Source of the DNA: Pseudomonas sp. UBA5782 | GTDB taxonomy: Bacteria > Pseudomonadota > Gammaproteobacteria > Pseudomonadales > Pseudomonadaceae | Length of the DNA stretch: 19,649 nt | Reading direction: 5' to 3' | Assembly (NCBI GenBank): GCA_002418465.1 | Contig: DIEE01000274.1 | Coordinates: forward strand, 1-19,649 | Shown here: piece by piece, positions 4,429 through 12,925 of the stretch | Numbering within the stretch: the first letter of the stretch is position 1 | Layout: each line of letters begins with the position of its first letter | Notes under the pieces: generated by a model | Seen by the model: the letters and a program-made list of their open reading frames with translations, nothing else | The model's database searches: none | Told to the model about the DNA's origin: nothing | Translations under genes and position numbers: made by a program

Positions 4429-7050
4429 TCAGCGCTTGTCTTCGACCTTCCACTTACCGCCGTCGTAGAACGCGCGCCAGCCGGTGGGTTTGCCATCGAC
4501 CTCGGACTGCACGTACTGCTCCTTGGTCTTGCGGCTGAAGCGGATCACCGCCGGACGGCCTTCAGGGTCCTTTTTCGGTGCGTCGAGGATGAAGTGGTAT
4601 TTCTCGTCCAGCTCGTCCTTGTGCGGGATCAGTTCCAGCACCAGGGGAGCGCGGGTTTCGCGGTTCTTCGGGAACTGGCTGGCAGCGAGGAACAGACCCG
4701 AAGCGCCATCACGCAGCACATAGGTGTCATCGACCTTCTCGCACTTGAGTTCCGGCATCTTGATCGGATCGATCTTCGGCGGCGCCGCTTCGCCGCTCTT
4801 GAGCAGCTTGCGGGTGTTCTTGCAGGTCGGGTTGGTGCAACCGAAGAACTTGCCGAAACGACCGGTCTTCAGCTGCATCTCGCTGCCGCACTTGTCGCAC
4901 TCCAGGCTCGGGCCTTCGTAGCCCTTGATCCGGTAGCTGCCTTGCTCGATCTCGTAACCGGCGCAATCCGGGTTGTTGCCGCAGATGTGCAGCTTGCGGT
5001 GCTCGTCGAGCAGGTAGGCGTCCATCGCCGTGCTGCAGATCGGACAGCGGTGCTTGCCACGCAATACGCGGGATTCGGATTCGCCCTCGTCATCCTCGGC
5101 GATCTCGTCGCCGGGAATCAGGTTGATGGTCGCCTTGCAGCGCTCTTTCGGCGGCAGGCTGTAGCCGGAGCAGCCGAGGAACACGCCGGTGGAAGCGGTG
5201 CGGATCATCATTGGGCGGCCGCACAGCTGGCAGGGAATGTCGGTTGGCGTCGGCTGGTTGGCCCGCATGCCGCCCGCCTCGCTCTTGCCGCCGGTCTCGG
5301 CCGCTTCGAGCTTGTGCTTGAAGTCGCCGTAGAACTCGTCGAGCACGTTCTTCCAGTCGCGCTCGCCCTGGGCCACGTCATCGAGGTTCTCTTCCATGCC
5401 GGCGGTGAAGCCGTAGTCCATCAGGTTGGAGAAACTCTCGGAAAGCCGGTCGGTGACGATGTCGCCCATCTTCTCGGAATAGAAGCGGCGGTTGTGCACG
5501 GTGACGTAGCCGCGGTCCTGGATGGTCGAGATGATCGCCGCATAGGTGGAAGGACGACCGATCCCGCGTTTTTCCAGTTCCTTGACCAGGCTGGCTTCGG
5601 AGAAGCGTGCCGGCGGCTTGGTGAAATGCTGACTGGGGTCGAGCTTGACCAACTTCAGCGCCTCGCCTTCCTTCATGTCCGGCAGCACGGCGTCTTCGCC
5701 GGGCTTGCTCTGCTGCGGCTGCACGCGGGTGTAACCGTCGAACTTGAGGATGCGGCCCTTGGCGCGCAGCTCGAAGTCACCGGCCTTGACGCTGACAGTG
5801 GTCGACAGGTATTCCGCCGGCGGCATCTGGCAGGCGACGAACTGGCGCCAGATCAGCTCGTAGAGGCGCTCGGCGTCGCGTTCCATGCCGGAGAGCTGAG
5901 TCGGACGCATGTTCACGTCGGAGGGACGAATCGCTTCGTGCGCCTCCTGGGCGCCCTCCTTGCTCGAATAGAAATTCGGCTTTGCGGGCAGGTATTTGGC
6001 GCCGAACTCGCCGTCGATGAAACCGCGCACCATCTCGATGGCGTCGTTCGACAGGTTGGTGGAGTCGGTACGCATGTAGGTGATGTAGCCGGCCTCGTAG
6101 AGACGCTGGGCCATCATCATGGTCTTCTTCACGCCGAAGCCGAGGCGGTTGCTCGCTGCCTGCTGCAGGGTCGAGGTGATGAACGGCGCCGTCGGCTTGG
6201 AGCTGGTCGGCTTGTCCTCGCGCTTGATCACGCTGTAGCTGGACGACTTCAGCTTGGCCACCGCGGCCATCGCCTGCGCCTCATTGACCGGCTTGAAGGC
6301 TTCGCCTTTCTCGCGGGCAACCTCGAAACGCACCTTGGCGTCCTTAGCGGTGCCGAGGTCGGCGTGGATTTCCCAGTATTCCTCGGGAACGAAGGCGCGG
6401 ATTTCGCGCTCGCGCTCAACCACCAGCTTCACCGCCACCGACTGCACGCGCCCGGCGGACAGGCCGCGGGCGATCTTCGCCCAGAGCAGCGGCGAGACCA
6501 TGTAGCCGACCACGCGGTCGAGGAAGCGCCGCGCCTGCTGGGCGTTGACGCGGTCGATGTCCAGCTCGCCAGGCTTGGAGAAAGCCTCCTGGATGGCCTT
6601 CTTGGTGATCTCGTTGAACACCACGCGCTTGTAGCGGCTGTCGTCGCCGCCGATGGCCTCGCGCAGGTGCCAGGCGATGGCTTCCCCCTCGCGATCCAAG
6701 TCGGTCGCGAGATAGATGGTGTCGGCATCCTTGGCGAGACGGCGTAGCTCTTCGATCACCTTCTCCTTGCCGGGAAGGATCTCGTACTTGGCTTTCCAGC
6801 CGTGCTCGGGGTCGACGCCCATGCGGGTGAACAGCTGACGCTTGGCCTTTTCCTTGGGCGACAGCGCGGGGGCTTCGGCGGCAGCGGCTTTGCCCCGCTT
6901 GACCGGCTCTTTAGTGGCATTCCCCGAACCACTGGTGGGCAGGTCACGGATGTGGCCGATGCTCGACTTCACCACGTACTGGTTGCCCAGGTACTTGTTG
7001 ATGGTCTTGGCCTTGGCCGGGGATTCCACGATGACCAGCGATTTGCCCAT
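4429..7050 (-). CDS. topA: DNA topoisomerase I (type IA)
   Basis: An 873-residue type IA topoisomerase (P. aeruginosa TopA is about 868) that relaxes negative supercoils. The Toprim domain opens with VIVESPAKAK (Glu9) and carries the metal-binding acidic residues of TDLDREGEAIAW (Asp117, Asp119, Glu121). The catalytic tyrosine is Tyr325 in GYITYMRTDS, which forms the 5'-phosphotyrosyl link. Three C-terminal four-cysteine zinc ribbons are visible: Cys607/610/627/638, Cys669/672/690/696 and Cys718/721/738/743. A basic C-terminal tail follows. A loop rich in Ala/Lys at 45-70 is longer than in E. coli. I chose the ATG at 7048-7050; upstream in-frame codons lie in the 5' leader and do not match the family. 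A good sigma-70 promoter lies upstream. Confidence 0.98.
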   Translation of the reverse strand: MGKSLVIVESPAKAKTINKYLGNQYVVKSSIGHIRDLPTSGSGNATKEPVKRGKAAAAEAPALSPKEKAKRQLFTRMGVDPEHGWKAKYEILPGKEKVIEELRRLAKDADTIYLATDLDREGEAIAWHLREAIGGDDSRYKRVVFNEITKKAIQEAFSKPGELDIDRVNAQQARRFLDRVVGYMVSPLLWAKIARGLSAGRVQSVAVKLVVEREREIRAFVPEEYWEIHADLGTAKDAKVRFEVAREKGEAFKPVNEAQAMAAVAKLKSSSYSVIKREDKPTSSKPTAPFITSTLQQAASNRLGFGVKKTMMMAQRLYEAGYITYMRTDSTNLSNDAIEMVRGFIDGEFGAKYLPAKPNFYSSKEGAQEAHEAIRPSDVNMRPTQLSGMERDAERLYELIWRQFVACQMPPAEYLSTTVSVKAGDFELRAKGRILKFDGYTRVQPQQSKPGEDAVLPDMKEGEALKLVKLDPSQHFTKPPARFSEASLVKELEKRGIGRPSTYAAIISTIQDRGYVTVHNRRFYSEKMGDIVTDRLSESFSNLMDYGFTAGMEENLDDVAQGERDWKNVLDEFYGDFKHKLEAAETGGKSEAGGMRANQPTPTDIPCQLCGRPMMIRTASTGVFLGCSGYSLPPKERCKATINLIPGDEIAEDDEGESESRVLRGKHRCPICSTAMDAYLLDEHRKLHICGNNPDCAGYEIEQGSYRIKGYEGPSLECDKCGSEMQLKTGRFGKFFGCTNPTCKNTRKLLKSGEAAPPKIDPIKMPELKCEKVDDTYVLRDGASGLFLAASQFPKNRETRAPLVLELIPHKDELDEKYHFILDAPKKDPEGRPAVIRFSRKTKEQYVQSEVDGKPTGWRAFYDGGKWKVEDKR

Positions 7051-7112
7051 GGATCGGAAAATTCCTGAATTGGGTGATTGAAAACGAGGGGGCCGCCGTT
7101 GCGGCACCGCTA

Positions 7113-7140
7113 TATATAGTGGCGGGCAAGCCGAGGTCAA
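7113..7140 (-). promoter_or_regulatory. topA sigma-70 promoter
   Basis: On the minus strand TTGACC (7135-7140) is followed after 16 bases by TATATA (7113-7118), within an eight-base alternating TA tract (7111-7118) that allows spacers of 16-18. Predicted leader is about 55 bases. Homeostatic control of topA by supercoiling is known in other bacteria; an easily melted TA tract fits that but does not prove it. Confidence 0.7.
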
Positions 7141-7168
7141 GCGCGGGTCTTGCTCGGCGCTTCGCTTG

Positions 7169-7402
7169 CTAAGGCGCGAAAGACGACGCCTCGGCGCGAA
7201 TCAGGGCAAAGCGCGGAACCTGTTCGCCGTCCACTTCGACGGTCTCGGAAAACATGCTCAACGGGCGCACCCAGAAGCCGAACTCGCCGTACAGCGCCTG
7301 GTACACGACCATCTCCTCCTCCGTCTCGGAATGCCGGGCGACACCAATCACGCGGTACTCGGGCCCCTTGTAATGACGGTACAGACCGGGTTGTAAAGTC
7401 AT
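7169..7402 (-). CDS. DUF1653 family protein
   Basis: A 77-residue protein beginning MTLQPGLYRHYKGPEYRVIGVARHSETEE, the recognisable DUF1653 fold: a small beta barrel with the conserved Y-RHYKG start, then VVYQALYG and WVRPLSMF. It is cytoplasmic by appearance and of unknown role. I chose the ATG at 7400-7402 because GAGG lies just upstream and the family starts here; an in-frame ATG at 7465 would read through the fadA terminator. It lies between fadA and topA as in P. aeruginosa (PA3012). The strong fadA terminator separates it from fadBA, so it needs its own promoter or read-through; I see no clear promoter. Confidence 0.85.
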   Translation of the reverse strand: MTLQPGLYRHYKGPEYRVIGVARHSETEEEMVVYQALYGEFGFWVRPLSMFSETVEVDGEQVPRFALIRAEASSFAP

Positions 7403-7442
7403 GCTGCCTCGCTGCTCGATCAGCGCGGAAAAAACCGCAGCC

Positions 7443-7478
7443 GAGAAAATAAAAAGCCGGGGCACCAGGCCCCGGCTT
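7443..7478 (-). terminator. Rho-independent terminator of fadBA
   Basis: A perfect 10-base stem, AAGCCGGGGC (7454-7463) with GCCCCGGCTT (7469-7478), and loop ACCAG. On the minus strand it is followed by TTTTTATTTT. It lies 16 bases after the fadA stop. Confidence 0.95.
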
Positions 7479-7493
7479 CACGTGCCGAGCGAG

Positions 7494-8669
7494 TTAGACG
7501 CGCTCGAACACGGTGGTGATGCCCTGACCAAGGCCGATGCACATGGTAGACACACCGAAGGTACCGCCGTTCTGTTTCATCACGTTCAACAGGGTGCCGG
7601 AAATCCGCGCACCGGAACAGCCGAACGGGTGACCCAGGGCGATGGCGCCGCCGTGCAGGTTGACCTTCTGCTCCATCTTGTCGAGGAGTTTCAGGTCCTT
7701 GAGCACTGGCAGAGCCTGCGCCGCGAAGGCTTCGTTGAGTTCGACGAAGTCGATGTCGTCGATGGTCAGGCCGGCACGTCCGAGCGCCTTCTTGGTCGCC
7801 GGGACCGGACCGTAGCCCATGATCGCCGGGTCCACGCCCGCCACCGCCATCGCCCGCACCACGGCCAGCGGCTGGATGCCGAGGTCCTGGGCGCGCTGGG
7901 CCGACATGACGATCATGCAGGAAGCACCGTCGGTGATCTGCGAGGACGTCCCCGCGGTCACGGTGCCGCCTTTCGGGTTGAACGCCGGCTTCAACGCCGC
8001 CAGGCTTTCCAGGGTGGTCTCCGGACGAATGGTTTCGTCGTAGTCGAAGACCTTCAGGAAGCCGTTTTCGTCGTAGCCCTGCATCGGGATGATTTCATCC
8101 TTGAAATTGCCTTCGACGGTGGCCTTGTGGGCCAGCTGGTGCGAACGCACGCCGAACTGGTCCTGGGCTTCGCGGCTGATGCCGTGCATCTTGCCGAGCA
8201 TTTCCGCGGTCAGGCCCATCATCCCCGAGGCCTTGGCGGCGTAGAGGGATAGGTGCGGGTTCGGGTCGACGCCGTGCATCATGCCGACGTGGCCCATGTG
8301 CTCCACGCCGCCGACGACGAAGACGTCGCCGTTGCCGGTCTGGATCGCCTGCACGGCGGTGTGCAGCGCGCTCATCGACGAGCCGCACAGGCGGCTGACG
8401 GTCTGCCCGGCGCTGGTGTGCGGGATCTGCGTCATCAGCGAGGCCATGCGGGCGATGTTCCAGCCCTGCTCCAGGGTCTGGTTGACGCAGCCCCAGATCA
8501 CGTCCTCGACTTCGGCCGGATCGACCTTGGCGTTACGTTCCAGCAGTTTACTGATCAGGTGCGCGGACATGTCTTCGGCGCGGGTGTTGCGGTGCATGCC
8601 ACCCTTGGATCGGCCCATCGGCGTGCGGCCGAAGTCGACAATGACGGCGTCTCTCGGATTCAGGCTCAT
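7494..8669 (-). CDS. fadA: 3-ketoacyl-CoA thiolase FadA (beta subunit)
   Basis: A 391-residue thiolase, exactly the length of pseudomonad FadA. It catalyses the last step of beta-oxidation: CoA-dependent cleavage of 3-ketoacyl-CoA to acetyl-CoA and a shortened acyl-CoA, in a complex with FadB. Catalytic residues are in place: Cys95 in SRLCGSSMSA (acyl carrier), His347 in GHPFGCSG and Cys377 in CIGLGQG. It starts 18 bases after fadB and ends at a strong terminator, so it is the second gene of fadBA. The ribosome site is weak (GAGAG), so translation may lean on fadB. In P. aeruginosa this operon (fadBA5) is repressed by PsrA, whose gene is also in this window. Confidence 0.98.
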   Translation of the reverse strand: MSLNPRDAVIVDFGRTPMGRSKGGMHRNTRAEDMSAHLISKLLERNAKVDPAEVEDVIWGCVNQTLEQGWNIARMASLMTQIPHTSAGQTVSRLCGSSMSALHTAVQAIQTGNGDVFVVGGVEHMGHVGMMHGVDPNPHLSLYAAKASGMMGLTAEMLGKMHGISREAQDQFGVRSHQLAHKATVEGNFKDEIIPMQGYDENGFLKVFDYDETIRPETTLESLAALKPAFNPKGGTVTAGTSSQITDGASCMIVMSAQRAQDLGIQPLAVVRAMAVAGVDPAIMGYGPVPATKKALGRAGLTIDDIDFVELNEAFAAQALPVLKDLKLLDKMEQKVNLHGGAIALGHPFGCSGARISGTLLNVMKQNGGTFGVSTMCIGLGQGITTVFERV

Positions 8670-8687
8670 AAATAGTCTCTCGCTCTC

Positions 8688-10835
<2,148 letters not shown>

Positions 10836-10982
10836 CAACTGATCTCCACGAAATGGAAGCTGAACAGTACGCCTCGGACACCGGCACTGGATTTCCCGCG
10901 GCTCTGCCATCGAGTGAAATCCGACGCTGCTGGCACACCCTCCGAGGCGATCTTCGGGTTGTTGTTCTAGAGCGCCGCAGGG

Positions 10983-11009
10983 CAAACGCTCAATTCATAC
11001 GCCCGTTTG
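10983..11009. promoter_or_regulatory. wide-spaced inverted half-sites upstream of fadBA (candidate PsrA-related operator)
   Basis: CAAACG (10983-10988) and CGTTTG (11004-11009) form a perfect inverted repeat with a 15-base gap. The half-sites CAAAC and GTTTG equal those of the PsrA box, but the spacing of 17 is far wider than the usual 2-4. On the minus strand a TATGAA (10994-10999) that could be a -10 lies between them, and a perfect TTGACA lies at 11046-11051 without a good -10 partner. The fadBA leader would be about 150 bases long. Confidence 0.4.
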
Positions 11010-11066
11010 ATTTGGGTAGCACACCTTCTCGGAAAAGCACGGGCTTGTCAATTGGCTATCGGTTGG

Positions 11067-11090
11067 ACCGCCGCCGCGGCGGTTTTGCTT
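11067..11090 (+). terminator. terminator-like hairpin facing away from known genes
   Basis: ACCGCC (11067-11072) pairs with GGCGGT (11078-11083) around GCCGC, followed on the plus strand by TTTTGCTT. No annotated gene on the plus strand would end here; both neighbours are on the minus strand. It could end a short antisense or divergent transcript, or be fortuitous in GC-rich DNA. Confidence 0.4.
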
Positions 11091-11192
11091 GGCGACAGGC
11101 TGCCGTGACCCTCCGAAATGCACGGAACAGATAGCGTAGAAGATCGAGGAAGGGTCGCCGCCCGCGCTCGGCGAAGCAGGAGGATTCGGCCG

Positions 11193-11636
11193 TCAGGCCA
11201 GCGCGGCGAGCACCGCGGCGAGGCGGTCCAGATCGGCGGCACCACCACGCTCGCCCCAGCAGATGCCGATCATCTGCGCGCCCGCTTCGATGCGATAGGC
11301 ATCCGCAGGCAGGCTGGCGAGTTGCGCGAGCAGGCGCTCATCCGAGCAGGGCTCGCGCCACTGGTTGAGCCATTCGCCCGGCCGGTCCTGCCAGTAGGAC
11401 CAGCTGTCGCCGCGCCCGGAGCGGCGGGCGCGGTGGTATTGTGCGCACGGGCTCGGCGGCACGTCCTGCAGCCAGTGCGGCCAGTCCTGCCGCGACAGGT
11501 TCATCGCCAGCCCGCGGCGCCTGGCTTCCAGGCGAACGTCCATCTGCCCGCGCTGACGGTGCGAAGGCAGCAGCCAGACCAGCGGACTGAGCAGCACGGC
11601 GAGCAACAAGATGATCCACAGCGTCACAGGCAACAT
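11193..11636 (-). CDS. small membrane-anchored protein of unknown function
   Basis: A 147-residue protein with one N-terminal membrane segment (LPVTLWIILLLAVLLSPLVWLL, residues 2-23), followed by SHRQRGQ. The positive charges suggest the rest faces the cytoplasm. The soluble part has an amphipathic basic region (DVRLEARRRGLAMNLSRQDW), several tryptophans (W52, W55, W80, W86 region) and a small alpha/beta end (AYRIEAGAQMIGICWGE). It fits the position of a conserved unknown between fadB and the universal stress gene in P. aeruginosa. I chose the ATG at 11634-11636; an ATG 13 codons upstream (11675) is also open, and neither has a clear ribosome site. It is divergent from usp. Function unknown. 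Confidence 0.72.
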   Translation of the reverse strand: MLPVTLWIILLLAVLLSPLVWLLPSHRQRGQMDVRLEARRRGLAMNLSRQDWPHWLQDVPPSPCAQYHRARRSGRGDSWSYWQDRPGEWLNQWREPCSDERLLAQLASLPADAYRIEAGAQMIGICWGERGGAADLDRLAAVLAALA

Positions 11637-11657
11637 CCCGATAAAAAAGCATGGCAC

Positions 11658-11673
11658 GCCGCTCGACAGCGGC
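11658..11673. repeat. short palindrome in the usp/membrane-protein divergent region
   Basis: GCCGCT (11658-11663) and AGCGGC (11668-11673) are perfect arms around CGAC. The repeat sits just before the putative usp -10 (TCTAAT, 11675-11680), so it could be an operator. No known consensus is matched. Confidence 0.35.
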
Positions 11674-11674
11674 A

Positions 11675-11680
11675 TCTAAT
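11675..11680 (+). promoter_or_regulatory. possible -10 box for the universal stress protein gene
   Basis: TCTAAT matches TATAAT in five of six positions and lies 31 bases before the usp start. No good -35 is present 16-18 bases upstream, so an activator or an alternative sigma factor may be needed. No ANR box (TTGAT-N4-ATCAA) is seen in this 75-base gap. Confidence 0.35.
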
Positions 11681-11711
11681 AAGAAACGCACATCCAAGGA
11701 GGAAACACCTC

Positions 11712-12152
11712 ATGACGTACCAGCACATCCTGGTGGCCATCGATCTGGCCGACGAGTGTCATCCGGTCATGCGCCGCGCTCAGGCGCTGGCAGCCAGCAG
11801 TGGCGGGCAACTTTCCCTGGTGCACATCGTCGAACCGATGGCCATGGCGTTCGGCGGCGACGTGCCGATGGACTTGTCGATGCTCCAGCAGCAGCAGTTC
11901 GATCAGGCCCGCGAACGCCTCGACGGCTTCGCCAGCCGCTACCCGGAACTGACCCCGGAACATCGCCACCTGGCCTACGGCCAACCGCGCCAGGAAATCC
12001 ACCGCCTCGCCGCCGAGCAGAAATGCGACCTCATCGTGGTCGGCAGCCACGGCCGTCACGGCCTGGCACTGCTGCTCGGCTCCACCGCCAACGATGTCCT
12101 GCATGGCGCTCCGTGCGACGTACTGGCGGTTCGCCTGGCCAAGGATCAGTGA
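11712..12152 (+). CDS. universal stress protein (UspA superfamily)
   Basis: A 146-residue single-domain universal stress protein. It starts MTYQHILVAIDLAD, the usual first strand with the conserved Asp. Near the C-terminus it has GSHGRHGLALLLGS (111-124), close to the ATP-binding pattern G-x2-G-x9-G-(S/T) but with eight residues in the gap, then HGAPCDVLAV. Members of this branch can bind ATP, unlike E. coli UspA itself, and in pseudomonads several aid survival in stationary or anaerobic conditions. The start has an excellent ribosome site, AAGGAGG, about seven bases upstream. It is a lone gene, divergent from the membrane protein and convergent with the next gene. The exact paralogue cannot be named with confidence. 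Confidence 0.93.
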   Translation: MTYQHILVAIDLADECHPVMRRAQALAASSGGQLSLVHIVEPMAMAFGGDVPMDLSMLQQQQFDQARERLDGFASRYPELTPEHRHLAYGQPRQEIHRLAAEQKCDLIVVGSHGRHGLALLLGSTANDVLHGAPCDVLAVRLAKDQ

Positions 12153-12159
12153 GACCCGC

Positions 12160-12182
12160 GCGGGCGAGCTTCCCTCGCCCGC
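12160..12182. terminator. hairpin between convergent usp and the cysteine-containing protein gene
   Basis: GCGGGCGAG (12160-12168) and CTCGCCCGC (12174-12182) make a perfect 9-base stem with loop CTTCC. It begins 8 bases after the usp stop and ends 7 bases before the stop of the minus-strand gene, so it can serve both directions. No T-run is present on either side. Confidence 0.6.
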
Positions 12183-12188
12183 CGCTCC

Positions 12189-12905
12189 TCAGTCGCCTCG
12201 CCGCGAGGTGAACGGCAACGCCTCGATGCCGTCTCCGGCGCTCATCACCTGCGGACGAATCTTCTGCAACTGGGTTTCCAGCGAGTAGGTCATGCTCGAC
12301 GCCATGGAGAAGAACGTCAGGAAGGCCTTGAGGTTGGAGTCGCCCTCGCAGGTGTCATGGATACGCTGCCAGAACGCCTGATTGACCAGCTGCAACTGCT
12401 GGAACACCCGCACCAGCCCCTTCAGCTCCCAGTCCGCATGGCGCCCTTCGCGCATGTTGAAGTACTGCCGCGCCAGGTACAGCGAAACCGCGCGCAAGGC
12501 GAACTCCTGATTGCTGGCGAACGGCAGATGCTGCTGCGCCATCGGCTTGAGGCCGGCGAGAATCGGGCAGGCGCTGGTCGCCATGATCACCCCGAGCAGG
12601 GCGCGCAGGCCCTCCTCCAGACCCACCAGCTTGCTGTACTCGCGCTCCGGCGTGCGCACCCATACGTGAGCCTTGGTGAACGCCGGCAGCCCGTGAAAAT
12701 CCTCGATCACCCGGTGGATGTCCACCGCCGCCGGGCAATGGCTGAAACGCTCCGCAGCCAGCGGGCAATTGCTGCAGCGCTCGTGTTCCAGGCGCGTCCA
12801 CTTCGGCGCCGCGGCGGCGCACTCGTCGTCGTAGTCGCGGTCGAGCTGGATCAGGTAACTGAACGAATGCTCATCATCCAGGCTGATGCGGTATTCGATG
12901 GCCAT
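12189..12905 (-). CDS. conserved cysteine-containing protein of unknown function, paired with uup
   Basis: A 238-residue soluble protein starting MAIEYRISLDDEHSFSYLIQLD, a strand pair also typical of its pseudomonad homologues (the position matches PA3018 as I recall). A cysteine group lies near the N-terminus: Cys29, then CSNCPLAAERFSHCP (Cys44, Cys47, Cys57), with Cys113 in TSACPILAGL. The pattern suggests metal or Fe-S binding but is not a textbook motif. The middle and C-terminal parts are helical (LEEGLRALLGVIMA, LKGLVRVFQQLQLVNQAFW). It begins 20 bases after the uup stop, with GGGAG upstream of the ATG at 12903-12905, so it is probably co-transcribed with uup and may share its ribosome or DNA role; that is inference. 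No enzyme function can be named. Confidence 0.82.
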   Translation of the reverse strand: MAIEYRISLDDEHSFSYLIQLDRDYDDECAAAAPKWTRLEHERCSNCPLAAERFSHCPAAVDIHRVIEDFHGLPAFTKAHVWVRTPEREYSKLVGLEEGLRALLGVIMATSACPILAGLKPMAQQHLPFASNQEFALRAVSLYLARQYFNMREGRHADWELKGLVRVFQQLQLVNQAFWQRIHDTCEGDSNLKAFLTFFSMASSMTYSLETQLQKIRPQVMSAGDGIEALPFTSRRGD

Positions 12906-12925
12906 GCTGACTGCTTACTCCCGGC

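Larger units (their letters stand above)
10836..11192. other. 357-base gene-free stretch upstream of fadBA
   Basis: No convincing coding region. It holds the fadB ribosome site, a long likely leader (10836 to about 10985), the wide inverted repeat at 10983-11009, an isolated minus-strand TTGACA at 11046-11051, and a plus-strand terminator-like hairpin at 11067-11090. The stretch 11091-11192 next to the small membrane-protein gene shows nothing else that I recognise. Confidence 0.6.

Noticed and set aside
4594..6747. 717-codon open frame on the plus strand opposite topA
   Set aside because: It is the antisense shadow of topA. Its product is a low-complexity Gly/Ala/Leu/Val/His-rich string with no domain, while the minus strand carries all TopA catalytic motifs.
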